In this document: one piece after another, positions 1-11,818 of the stretch
Numbering within the stretch: position 1 is the first letter of the stretch
Layout of the letters: every line of letters begins with the position of its first letter
Assembly (NCBI GenBank): GCA_022578605.1
Contig: MU394099.1
Location: forward strand, 391-64,390
Length of the DNA: 64,000 nucleotides
Reading direction: 5' to 3'
From: Camillea tinctor
Lineage: Eukaryota > Ascomycota > Sordariomycetes > Xylariales > Xylariaceae
Made by a program: the position numbers and the translations under genes
Notes under the pieces: generated by a model
What the model saw: only the letters and a program-made list of their open reading frames with translations
What the model was told of the DNA's origin: nothing
Database searches by the model: none

Positions 1-612
1 TATATTAATATAATTACTGTTTTAAAGATAATTTTAAAAGCTTATATTAATTTTTATATTATAGTTTTTTATTTTAATTTCTTTTAAGCTTTTAAAGCTA
101 TAAATAAATATAAAAACATTTTAAGGTACGTATTTATTAATTTATTTTTTATTGTTTTTTTTTACATTAATGTTAATAATATTATTAACATTTTTTTATG
201 TGTTTATATATTTGCTTAAATATTTTATTATTATTATTATTATTTTTAAAAGTTTAATAGCTTTTTTTATTTTTTATTTTATTGCACTTTTATTACTTAA
301 AACTTTACTTTTAAAGTTTTTTTTTTTATAGCGGTTTATTGCTTATACATTTTATATTTTTGTATTTAATAGTATTAAGCTAAATTATAAGGACTTTAAG
401 CTTAAATTAAAGAAAATATAAAATAAATTATTTTTTTAATTTATTTTTAAAGGTATTTAGTTATAAACGTAAAATAGCAGTACTTATAAATACTTTTAAT
501 GTTTATAGTATATTTTAAGCAATGTAAACTATAACTATAATAATAATAATAATAACATTAACATTATATATATATATATGCATTAATTTTTTAGCAATAT
601 TAATTACTTATT

Positions 613-646
<34 letters not shown>

Positions 647-3600
647 TATTTTTTTAATTTTTTAATTTTTTTTTTTTTTTTTTTAGCTTATTATAACTAC
701 TTTTTTTTTTGTATACTTTTAATATTAACATTTATTTTTAGCATTAAGTAAAATAAGCTATAAAAATAATAATTTAGTTATTAAGCAAGTATTTATTTTT
801 ATATACTATTTTTTATTTTATTTTATTTTATAATGTTTTATTATTTAAATACTTTTATAAATAGTTACTTTTTATGGTTGTATTATAGTAAAAGCTTTTT
901 TATATTTTTTTTTTTATAGTAATAACTTTTTTTTTATTACTTTAATTTATTTTTATTAAGTATATTATTTTAATACTTATTTTTGCAATTAAAAAACTAT
1001 TTTAAACTTAATTAATTTTTAATAATAATATTAATATATAATAATGTGCAATATGTTAACTTTTAAAAATTTTTTTAGTTTAAGTTAAAACTTTAGTAAT
1101 AATATAAGCTTTAATTATAATTGTAGTAGCTATAGTGCTTTTTTACTTTTTTAAGCTAAAACTTATTTTAATGTTAGTAAAATTTACTTTATGTTAAATA
1201 AATCGTTTTTTTTATTTTAATTATTAATGTTTTATAAAGTATTAGTTTTAGTATGCGTTTTTTTTTAGCTTTTTAAAGTAATGTTACTTTTTATAGCTTA
1301 TAAAACTTTTATAGCAGTTATAGTATTATTTTTTTAACTTTTTAATATGCTTTTATTACTTTAAGACTTATAAGCACTTTTTTTAGCTAAATTCTTATAT
1401 TAAGTTCTTTTTTAAGCTTAATTAAATTAAAAAAAAAAAAAAGAAAAGAAAAAAAAAAGCATATAATTACTGTTAAAAAGGTTTATTTTAATTTAACTTT
1501 ACTACTTATTTATATTAACGTTAAAAAGATTATAATTAAAGTTAAGTATAATATAAATTATATTATTTACTTTTAAAAAAAAATAAAGTTACAAACAAAT
1601 AATATATAGTTATAAAAGCGCAGCTTTTATATAAAGCTTAAAAGTACTTTATTGCTTTTAAAATTAATAAAAAAATTAGTTATGCTATTAAAAAGCTTTT
1701 TTTTTTAAATTAATTGCTTTATTAAAGTTTTTTAATAATTATAAAAATATAGTATAAATAATATATAAAATATAAAGTATAAGTTTTTTTATAAAAAGTT
1801 TTACGTAAATATAAACTTTATTATTTATAGTTGTTTTTATATTAATTTATTATATTAAAGCTATATTATTAATTTAAAATAAAAGTTTTTTAATAAATTA
1901 AGTACTTTTAACTAAAAAAATTTTATTAATTTTTTATTTAAGCAATTTAACGTAAATTTAATAAAAAATTTATTTAAAAATTTTATTTATGTTTTTAATA
2001 TAAAATATACATTTTATTATTAAGGCTTAACTGCTTTTTAATATTTAAAATAGGTTTATTTTAATATAGCGTTAAAAATAATTAATTTAGTTATTTTTAA
2101 AAAAAAAATTAATCGTGGTAAAATTTAAAATTAAAAAATTTTTAAAAGTTAATAAATTAATTAAAATTGTTAAGTTAAAATTAATATATTATTTAATTAT
2201 ATATATATTAATAATAAGTTTAAAAGTATTAAGCTTAATAAATTTAAATAAGCTTTTTTATTTAGTAGTAAAAAAAAAGCTTTTTTTTTTATTAATTATT
2301 AAGCTTTAAATATTGCAAAAAATTTAATATTTAACAAATTATTTTTTATAAGCACTTTTAATAGAACTTTTTAAAAGGGTTTATTTTATTATAACTTATA
2401 AATAAGCTATTATAGCTTATAAAATAATTATTATAATTTGCTAAGTAGTTATTATAATTTGCATTTTAATTAATATAATAAATATAATTTTATATAATAT
2501 TAAGTTACTTTAAACTTTTAAATAAAATAAGTTTTTATTACTTTTAATAATGCTTATTATATTATTTTTAAAAAAAGTTTTATTAATATTAATTAATTAA
2601 CTTTAAGTTTATTTTATATATAATTTAAAAGTTTTATAAAAAATATTTTTAAAGTTTTTTTAAAGCTTTATAGTTATAGGTTTTTAAGTTTTTAAGATAG
2701 CTTATTAATTTACGATATTTTTATAAAAGTAACTAAAGCTAAAAAAAAGCATAAAAAACGCTATAAAGCATAATGTTTATGCAAAAAACTTAATAATAAT
2801 TGCAAAAAGTAAATAAATATTTTAATTTATATTAATTTTATTTTATTTGTTATGTTAAGCTTATTAGTTTGCTTTATTACTTTTTTAAAAAGCTTTAAAT
2901 ATAAAAGCTTTTTAACTTAAGTTAACTTTATTTATAAACTTTAAATATACTTTTATTTTAATACTAAATTTATATATAACTTTAAATAATTACTTTTGTT
3001 TTTAACTAAAATAATTTAATAAACTTTTTTATTTTAAGTTTTAATTGCTTATTAACGGATTTTAACTACTTTATTATAAGTTAAGTTTGTTAGTTTTTAA
3101 AGTTATTATAAAGTTATTTAGCTTATTATTTTTTTTTATATAAATAGCTGCAAACGATTATAGTAAAAATTTAAGTAAACTAAAAAAAGCATAAATAATA
3201 GTTTTAATTTAGGTTTTTGTCGTAATAAAAGTGCTAATAAAAGTAAAAGTAAAGGTTTTAGTAATAAAGGTAATAGCTGCATTATAAGCCTTAATAGCGC
3301 TTTTAATAACAGCTTTATTTTTAACTTTATTAATGGTAATATTAATGTTAATATTATAATAAATAACAATATTGCTACATGTGTTAAAAATACTATTAAT
3401 AATAATATTAAAAACGTTATTATTAAGTATTTAATTAATAAAAAAAAAAACGTTAATATAAGTAATGTTAATAACGATATAAATAATAATACTTTAAACG
3501 GCAATATTAATTTTATTAAAAAGTATTTAGCATGCTTAGCTAAGTATCGTAGTAGCTATTATTAAAACAAGAAGTTTTTTTCGTTTATATATTTACTGCT

Positions 3601-3960
3601 TGCTATTTAGGACGCTATAGGGTCTTTTTTACGTTGTTTTAATAGCTAAAAGTTTACGTAAAGCTTAATAAAACGAAAAAAAACGGCAAGAAGCAGAACC
3701 TATTTTATATTGCGTTAGTTTCTTTTTTTTTGGATTTTTATTTGCGATATATAGCATTAAAGTGCTGCGTTGTATTTATATTTAAAAATTAACATATTAT
3801 GCTTATTTATAAAAGTAGTTAAGGTTAGTAAAGTTATATTTAAAATGCACGAAATAATGCATGTAAATTTTATTTAATTAATAGTTTTTTATAAAGATAG
3901 CTAAATTAAATTGTATTATATTATAACTATTACTATTTTGTTGCTTTAAAAATAAAGGCA
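1..3960. repeat. A/T-rich block, probably RIP-degraded repeat DNA
   Basis: Almost the whole stretch is A and T, with long T and A runs, abundant TA steps and very few G or C. The open frames in it are low-complexity Leu/Ile/Lys/Phe strings without domain character, so I annotate no gene. In filamentous ascomycetes such blocks are usually transposon or subtelomeric/pericentromeric DNA converted C:G to T:A by RIP. I cannot identify the original element. G+C starts to recover at about 3550-3960, and normal sequence begins after about 4100. Confidence 0.75.
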
Positions 3961-4024
3961 ATTAACTAATAAGTAATATTTAGCTGTATAAGGAAGTGTA
4001 TTAAATGGCATGTTAAAAAATATT

Positions 4025-4243
4025 CGAGGAACGGTTTTTTAGAGAGGAATGCTTTTTTTAGGAGGGAACGGTTTTTCGAATTTTAGTGTAGTGGGGAACG
4101 GTTTTTTCATTAAAGAATGATTGTTTGGGTCCACATTTTCCTGCTATGGTAACTATTGAAATTATAAATATGGTAGTTTTAGTAGTGGCGTTTTTAGTTT
4201 TGCTATATCGCCAGGTGGGGTGTATCGCCAGGTGGGGTGGCAT
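4025..4243. repeat. Short repeats at the edge of the A/T block
   Basis: The motif GGAACGGTTTTT occurs three times, near 4029, 4067 and 4097, at roughly 30-40 bp spacing. Further on, near 4206-4240, a 17-bp unit TATCGCCAGGTGGGGTG is present twice head to tail. They sit exactly where the A/T-rich block gives way to ordinary DNA and may be remnants of an element end. No gene is seen from 3960 to 4556. Confidence 0.5.
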
Positions 4244-4556
4244 GGTACATTGATTGGTTTTATTACTCTGAATATAAATCAAGAATCGTTTGGTCGCATT
4301 ATCTTTTTTTGTCATGTCAGTAGGTTGGTAGAAATCTTCGCTATATTAACCATATCCGCACTAGGGAAAAGCTATAGCTAGATGATAATGAAGGGCTGCA
4401 CCTCCTAACTAGCAGTTACCATTCCATGCCGAAATATTATTATCCCTGAACGAGACTAAAGCTGCCGAACTACCCAGTCACAATATTTCCTGATGTTGCT
4501 CGAGGATCGCAGCATGTCCATAAGCCTATCTATATCACCAAGGCCAACCTTATGGA

Positions 4557-6009
4557 TTAATTATAAGACCAACCAAATGGATTAGCAGGGTTGTCCTGCT
4601 GGCCGGCAGCACAGCAACTAAAATGTATAGGTTCTTGGCAATTCTTATGGCTAACAGCCTCTTCCTCACTTATGGCCTCAAAACCGGGCAGCAAATTATT
4701 GAGCAGTTCCCAGGTTCGGGGACAGCTATGTTTGTCCTCCAAGTTGGGAACAGCGCGTGCTAGCCATCTAGCCAGCTCTTCGGGTTCCACTGTAATAATG
4801 GGAGTCAGTCATTGCTACATTGGGTAACTTTTTCCTTCCTTTTTACTTTTTTTTTCTCTCAATTTCAAGGCCGTTGTCTCGGGAGTCAAAAGTCGTGTGA
4901 ACTCATACGCCTAGTCATGATAGGCACTTTTGACTCTCGGACTGACTGAGACAGGCCAAAGGGAGGGAATATTCAATAAGCGACTTGAAAAATTACTCAC
5001 TATGTCCGCTCCTCTTGGGGTTAGTGATAGCCTCTACGAGGAGACCAATATTCTTCAGGTTATCGTCATTCCCCATTTCAGCTGCGCACCTCAGGGCCAC
5101 CCTTAATGCGTGGTTGTCGGTGTAGGAATCGGAGGGCTCGTCGTTGATCAGTGCATATCTGAGGATGTCCCATGATTCTTGGTGGCCCGCGACATACCAA
5201 AGGTTTATTCGGACGGCCATTCTAAGCTCGAAGAGAACGAAACGGGCGAGTTCCATGTGATTATATGCATATGCCCGCCAGAAAATACAATGTTGATCGT
5301 TCCAATAAAGGTCCTTCAAGGGGTAACCACCGTATCGGTAACAATTACAAGGTAGGGAATGACTGGGAGTATCAGACGGTTCGTATTCAGCTAATTCGTA
5401 ATGACGTTTGGTTTCTGGTTCACAATATGCATAGTCGCCGTAGGGGCACAAGTCGAGATCAATGTTTCTTTGAATAAGCATCTTCAGGGCATCGACGTTT
5501 CCGCTTCCCACAATAACTCCAAGCGTCGGGGCATACATAGGCATCAGGCCACGGTCCAGCGCTTCTGGAAAATGCTCATCGTAGACTTTGAATATCATGG
5601 TCAGAGTCTTGATATCTACTTTAGCCTCGATGGCCCGATGAAGGAAAGGCCGGACCTTCAGACGCGCCCTGGTATTTGTGTACTCGAAGTCGAAACGGCG
5701 CTCTAGAACCACTTCCTTGATCTCGTCGATAGTCATGTTCTCGAAATCGTCCTCCAATCCGTCAAAGAGCTCGTTGAATCGATGATCGAGCCCGGTCTCT
5801 CTCCTCATCTCGATCCAACGTCGTTGGAATTGAGCATCTTGCACAACGAGGGATTCCACGCCGAAAGCCACATAGAGACCCCTGCAGGTGTGAGCCAAGT
5901 TTGTCAACTCACCGGGGAGCAGATGAGATGCGACCATTCTAAGCAACTCGACAGAGAGTTCTAGAAGACCACTGTGGTTTCTCGATGGCCGAGTCATTGT
6001 GCCTGTCAT
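4557..6009 (-). CDS. F-box-like protein with ankyrin-like C-terminal part
   Basis: Two exons: 6009-5001 and 4789-4557, joined over a 211-bp intron (donor GTGAGTAA, acceptor TTACAG). The apparent stop at 4993 lies inside the donor, and the spliced codon A|TG continues in frame, giving 413 residues. Residues about 14-50 (LLELSVELLRMVASHLLPGE and on to HTCRGLY) resemble an F-box, the Skp1-binding module of SCF ubiquitin ligases. Residues about 130-330 contain helical pairs such as SGNVDALKMLIQRNID that look like degenerate ankyrin repeats, as in the many fungal F-box/ankyrin proteins of unknown substrate. The start is the first ATG of a long open exon. It is alone at the edge of the A/T block. 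The family assignment is moderate; the gene structure is stronger. Confidence 0.6.
4860..4960. repeat. Inverted repeat inside the F-box gene intron
   Basis: GGGAGTCAAAAGT near 4880 is matched about 40 bp later by the reverse complement ACTTTTGACTCTC near 4927. The pair could form a hairpin within the intron. No function is evident. Confidence 0.4.
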
Positions 6010-6939
6010 TAGAGGTAACCAGGTGTTGAGGATGCAGTAGAGGATGTAGTAGAGGATGAGGATGGAGGTAGATGTTCAGAACGTAGGTAGAGTGTTGTGT
6101 TGTGTAGTAACACTTATGATGGTGTTGAAAGATGCATCTGTTGGGATTGAAAAAATCCTTCGAGAATTATATACAGAACCACGAAGGCACAGTGTACATT
6201 GAACCCTATCCAGCATTCAATAATGGCAGTGAATGTTTTTTATTGGTGTGGCTTAAATAAGTAAAGTTTGACGAGAACGACGAAGAAAACGAAAAATGCC
6301 TATTGTAACTAGGTACTCGACTCTAAATAAAAGCAAATAGCACTGAATGGATCAAAAGTTGATTCCCCTTTTGTATATATAAGGGTATTGTTTGCTCTTG
6401 TTTAGAGGTGAATGTTTCAGGCCACGGAGATAAGCCTTATTGTCTTCGACACTATAAAGAATTTCGACACAATAAGAAAATTTCACAATAAGAGAATTTT
6501 GACACTATACAATTTCAGTATGAGCATGGACTTATACAAACTCACGGTTGAGAAACTTGTTTGTTACCATAAGTGGGACTCGATTCATGGTCGAGTGAAA
6601 ATGGAAGCACATGATGTCATTAATATTTGTATTCTCAAGCTATTGCAGAGTTCTATACGAGGGATAATTGCCAAAGGGCACTTGGTATTCACTTCCACCA
6701 TATAAATAGTTAAGCAAGTATTATGAGAAATTACCCCAATCCTCCTTGCATCATCTCTTGTACTAGAGCACATACTGGGCCAAGTAAGGTAAGTCTGCAA
6801 TAGATATCAGTATGTTATAAAAGCCCCTAGATACGTCTACTTGATACTTGATAGTCTATCGTTAAGATATCCTCTGGGTAGAATACCCGGTAAGTTATTT
6901 CTATATCAACAGCCTTCCTTAAAGCAATGTATCCAGCAT
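6010..6939. other. Intergenic, no supportable gene
   Basis: This lies between the F-box gene start and the 3' end of the carboxypeptidase gene. The short frames have no domain character. The part next to 6009 should hold the F-box gene promoter; a run of AGGATG-type repeats is visible near 6028-6070. Confidence 0.5.
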
Positions 6940-9049
6940 CTAAAAGTTTGACCAAAGGTACTTCATTCCTTCCCAAGCCTCGATACCACTAGGCAGAATC
7001 TGGTTTGCGGGCAAGACGAAGCCATTTCGGCCCGTGTCACGTAGCTCGATAGCCCAACTACAGGAAGAGTCATCAGTGAAAAGGTTTCAGAAACAACAGG
7101 GGCTTTTTCCAAGAAGGGGTCAACCTACGCTAACTCAGCGCCAGCAACGTCCTGGAAGTAATCGTTGCTGCCACCCGCTGCAGCATAAAGGGTGCTACAA
7201 ATCGGACCGGTCGTGAATTGGGTACCGTATACTTTAGCGATGGCGGACTGGAATATCAAGAGTTAGTGATTGATGAGCTATGTAACGTTTTTACTCTTCA
7301 AACTGTATCTTGAGAGTCAAAGCTCATACTCTTAGGCATGATGGGAGGCTGTGACCCCTGATACAGTCCAAAAGGGCAAATCAATGGCTCAGAATTACTC
7401 ACCCCAGTGTTCGCAGCCAAGCTGTTTTGCTTCGATGAGTTAGGAGCTGTAGCCGTGCAAGAGTATCCGTACGGGCTAGAACAGAATGTTAGGTAAGTAT
7501 TCAAAAGCAAACCACTGCTTTGAAACTGGACCCTCTGACCAGTTTCAAGCGAGGGAAGTGGAAACAGGGATAGACTAACGTCAGGATATATTGGCCATAG
7601 CTGTGCCAGTCAATGTAAAGCTTGATGCCGTTTCCACTTGTCAAAGCCTCGGCGTACTCTGGATATACTATTAGCACACAATAACCCTATCATTACTCTT
7701 CGCAAAGTAATCTAACCTCGAAGTCCAGTGTTTTCCGGTGTGTCTCCAGCCGCCTCGCCACGATAACTAATAGAAATCATCGATTGTTAGCATTCCCTAA
7801 GTACGATAGCATGTTATCTCAAAAAAAAAAAAACCCCCAGAGAGTTGGAAATCGTAGAGAGCAGAAAGGTTCCCTAAGCCAATATAAATGAAGCTCAAAA
7901 CTGGATAGGTTGTTTATTTCAGTGTTGTAGTTGTGAAATAAGGCTTACGTTTCTAGAGTGATAGCTGTTAGTTATCAAGGACAAAGGTATCGCTACCACA
8001 AATCCTCCAAGAAGTTAGGATTGCCTACCTGATCCAGGGCTCGTAGACGAACCTTCGCCATCCCATTGATACGGCCAGTTCCTGTTGATATCTGTCCCAA
8101 CAGCGCTGGTACTAGACCGAGTCTGTCGGTTTTTCCGCCACAAGCGAGAGCTGGTCTGTGTATAAACGAATCCTTTTCGAGTTAGTTAAAGTGGAAATTC
8201 CATGTCCAAAGCTAGAGCTAACCATCTGGGTTCACAATTGGCACAATGTAGAAGTCATAGTTATCGAGAGTCGCCTGTACTGTCGTGTCGTTGCTGTAGT
8301 TGAGAATTAACTGATACGTGAGGTACTCAACAACCTATTTATATGTAATGTAAGCATAAGGATGCCCTGATGTGCGAGAACCTAGCTCACCATTGACGTG
8401 ATCCATTCTCTGGCATGGACGTTGCCGTGCCAATAAATCGCGGGCTTTGAGCCTTTGCCACCACTGCCCCAAAGGTGGATGCCCTGTAAATCACGTCCCT
8501 CGAAGGAGGTGCCTGCTGTGATCAATTCTGAGTTAGATGGAAATGCCGCCTGGAGATCTTGCAAGAAAGTCAAATGATCCGCATAGGCATGATACGCATT
8601 GAACCATGAAGCATCGGGAAGAGCGGCAGCGGCGGCATCGGATGCAGTAGTTAGGATATTGCTCTTGTCCAGTCCTGCCTATTGTTAGATCGTGCTATAT
8701 TCCGCGACCATTAATATAACAAACCTGGGTAGGGCTCGAGTTCTCCTTCTAGAGCAAGATCTGCTGCGAGATCTTCTGCCAATACGTCTGCGGTGTAGTT
8801 GAGCGCATAAAATGCTGCAAGGCTCTCTGGTGGAACTGCTATATCGAAATGCTGCTCGCCAGTATGGCCGTGATTGTGGGTGAGATCGATAGCTGATAGA
8901 GATTCAAGCTTGGACTCGAATGCCGAGGAGTCGTCCTGGGTAATGACACGGAAGACCTTGTACCCATTGTACGTCTGTCTACCCTGCCGGTCGACCTGGA
9001 TTGCAGTCGCCAGGGACGCAACGAGCGAGAGGATCTGAACGAATTTCAT
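6940..9049 (-). CDS. Secreted zinc metallocarboxypeptidase, M14A family
   Basis: It removes C-terminal amino acids from peptides outside the cell. Ten exons close in frame to 435 residues, normal for fungal M14A precursors: 9049-8725, 8674-8391, 8334-8223, 8172-8029, 7952-7949, 7766-7717, 7658-7580, 7475-7403, 7247-7129 and 7057-6940. An N-terminal signal peptide ([16 protein letters not shown]) precedes an activation propeptide to about residue 107. Zinc ligands are H195 and E198 (HAREW) and H325 (DWHSYG); the catalytic base is E401 (AIELRD). The substrate-binding motif INRNW is in exon 4. The fifth exon is only 4 nt (AAAC). It is needed to keep frame and restores the conserved SETYRG motif, with a TAG acceptor before and a GTAAGC donor after it. 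All residues needed for activity are present. Confidence 0.9.
7949..7952 (-). other. 4-nt microexon of the carboxypeptidase gene
   Basis: The sequence on the minus strand is CTCTAG|AAAC|GTAAGC, with a CTAAC branch-like site 5' of it. Joining exon 4 directly to exon 6 breaks the frame. Inserting AAAC gives GAA and ACT codons and the family motif SETYRG. This is an inference from frame and motif; cDNA would settle it. Confidence 0.7.
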
Positions 9050-11818
9050 GTTTGCGTCGCTTGAGGGATCGACTCGTCAAACTGGCTACTTCTAGAAGTA
9101 TGAAGTGAAATGAAGTGGGCAGCGGCATCTTCATATTTAAGAACACTACTAGGGTCTAGGCACTGGATGTTACAATGGGGCACGGTGGTATGTGTGCATG
9201 CGCCATCTGATTCCAGGTACTTCGCTATATGACAGCATATAGGTGTTGATGAACTACCGAATTAAGCAGGTCATGCATTGAGCTGCAGGCTGGATACGAT
9301 AAAGCTTTACAATGACAATCAGGCACCGGGTATATAGTTCGCTTTAAGTAGGTCGTGCTCTCACGCTATTTCTTAGTATATGCTCTTGTGTAAAGAAGTG
9401 GAACTGTGATAGACATTGGTAGAGCCTCCAGGAAACTGTGATGTGTGCTACGACGGAAAACCATTTATGAAGGTGCAATGTTTAAGTATGTGAACAGAGG
9501 CTGCGGCTTATACCTTGCCTATGCGAATTGGCCTTGGCTATGACATGTTTACACTTCTGCTAGGGAGAGAACGGTAATTAAGTACTCTAAGCACGAACAA
9601 TCTCTGCCCCCAAGATGCTCTATGCAACATATCTCTAACCTAGCTTGACGGGTACAAAAATGGATCGACCAGCAGAAGACAAGACGACTGTATATTAAAT
9701 ATTCTAGTATTTAGAGGAATGGTGGCCAAGCAAACTAAACCCCGAGGTAATTTATCCTACCGAGAAGATCCAGCATAGGAAAAGCTGAATGGCGCAAAAT
9801 GGCGAGCGGCAGTCCTCCTTGCAGCAGCAAGCTCGATGATTGCCAATCAGCCCATCCCATACACCTAACACTCGATCACGTTGCATCGTAACCGATTCTT
9901 CCTAGTCTGTATTCCCCGCGGCACGACCCATGCACGGCAATGGCACGCTGTTATGCGAGCTTCCTACTGAAGGAATAGTGCCAAGTTTTTGATCACCCCA
10001 ATGGTCCTAGCGAAACCTATAGATTCCACCAAGTACGAGTTGAGCATCCTGGGCATCCGCTCAATGCTCTCTATGTATGTACTGATTGGCTTTCCATATT
10101 AGGCACTTAAGTCAGGTTTCAATATATCACATACCGGAATATCTATGGTGCGCTTGGCAATATGGCCCAGATGTTCCTGATGTTGTAAATGTAGTGTTAT
10201 CTAGTTGGTAGATTATAAAGTGTTCGTCAGGCTTCAAACCTGTTTGTGCACTTCAAGAAGCAGCTAGGTTAAGATAGCTAGTACTGACAAAAGTGATTCT
10301 ATGATCAGATGATAAGAAGTTATCAAATTGTCTAGCGTTAAACCAGATGGGAGCTTGTATCCAGATGCCCAGTACAATATCATAGGAGCAGATTATTGAT
10401 TTTCTTGTATAGAGCTTGCGGCATTCATCCATGAATGAATGAGAATCTATAAAACACAACGCTTATCTATGGCTCACATGTTCGAGTAAAGGAATATAGA
10501 TTAGGTACATTTTTATTAATTGGCGATATTATGGTAGCAAAGAGAGTATAGCTAGTGATAGGTTATAGCTAAATATCTCTCTGACTAGAGGCGTGGCACA
10601 AGCAGCAAACACCCAGCAAGACCCAAAAAGATTACATGCGGGACCGACGATGTATCGAATAAACAATTTGTCTTGTTCTTAACTAGGTATCAATCGTGAT
10701 CTTTCACTGCTATTAGCAATAGTTTCGTAGAAATTGTAAGGAAACATAAAGTAAAATTCCTTTTGAATAGGGGTATAAGTGGTGAATTAGGTCCACCGCG
10801 CTTTATAGAAGAAGCAACCGTAAGTTGCGTATATAGAGTCAAAGGAGGAAGAAAATACACATGATCATAGTTTAGGATTTCAATTCAGAGTCTGCCTCAT
10901 GAAGCATCATTCCTTTCAAGTCGTTATAGTGGGCGGTACTAGATAGTACCTTATAGAAACTTATAACCCGTTGGCGGGCTACATGTTCTCCCTAATATAT
11001 CACTGTACTAGGTAGACAATGGAATGGTGTTTTCTCATGCTACTACAGACTTGCTGCTAAGCAGGTCCAACTCACCGTCTTGCGTATAATGTAGCAGCCA
11101 TATTTATATAATATGAAGTGCTTATGCAGTTCTAGAAGCCGAAGATTATCGATAATATACGTTGAATTCTACCCAATCTTAAGGTTGGCGTCTAGCGAAG
11201 GGGACCACGATAAAGGAGGCGCTTATGAAAGGATTACTACAAAGGTTTTTCTCTTGATAGTAACCCCTTTTGGTTTCACCAAATGATTTAAGACCTCCGA
11301 AAAAGCTTCAGCTCTTAGCCTTCAGCCTCACGCCCCGCGTTTCGTCTTGAGCAAGAGTGCTAAACGGATAGGTTCTGCACGTCAATTCGTTTCATAAACA
11401 TCAGCGCTTACGCGACCGCAAATAGGGCCTAGTGAATTCTAGCGTCACGTCTCCATTGGTGGTGGTGAATTTGTGGCTTGATTTATTCTAGTAGGGGTCG
11501 CAGATAATAACATCAAAGTCTATGGACGATGGATTATATGAAACCACATGGAAACTGGTCATTTTAATTCAGGGGATGCGCTCTTGATGTCGCTAGCGGT
11601 CTTGGAGCCAACTTGGATCACGAGCTATGTGCGATATAAATATCTATCTTCACTCATCTCTTGAGTCAATAAACTACACTCATAACCCGATAACAAGCCG
11701 TTCGACATAGCGTAGCTTAAGTCCGCCGGATCGGACCTTTCAATTCATTTCAAAACGTTCTTTAACTTACATTCATTTATATCATATTTGTTTTATATTT
11801 CTTAGGTAAAACATTAAA
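9050..11818. other. Long intergenic region, no gene seen
   Basis: About 2.8 kb of moderately A/T-rich DNA separate the divergent carboxypeptidase and lectin-like genes. The only frames over 60 codons (for example on the minus strand at 10253-10459) have no recognisable features and no good splice partners. Both ends must hold promoters. A TATA-like GATATAAATA lies near 11633, about 185 bp before the lectin-gene ATG. Confidence 0.5.

Noticed and set aside
3136..3504. 122-codon minus-strand frame in the A/T block
   Set aside because: It is a low-complexity Leu/Ile/Phe string produced by A/T-rich DNA, with no domain or codon signal.
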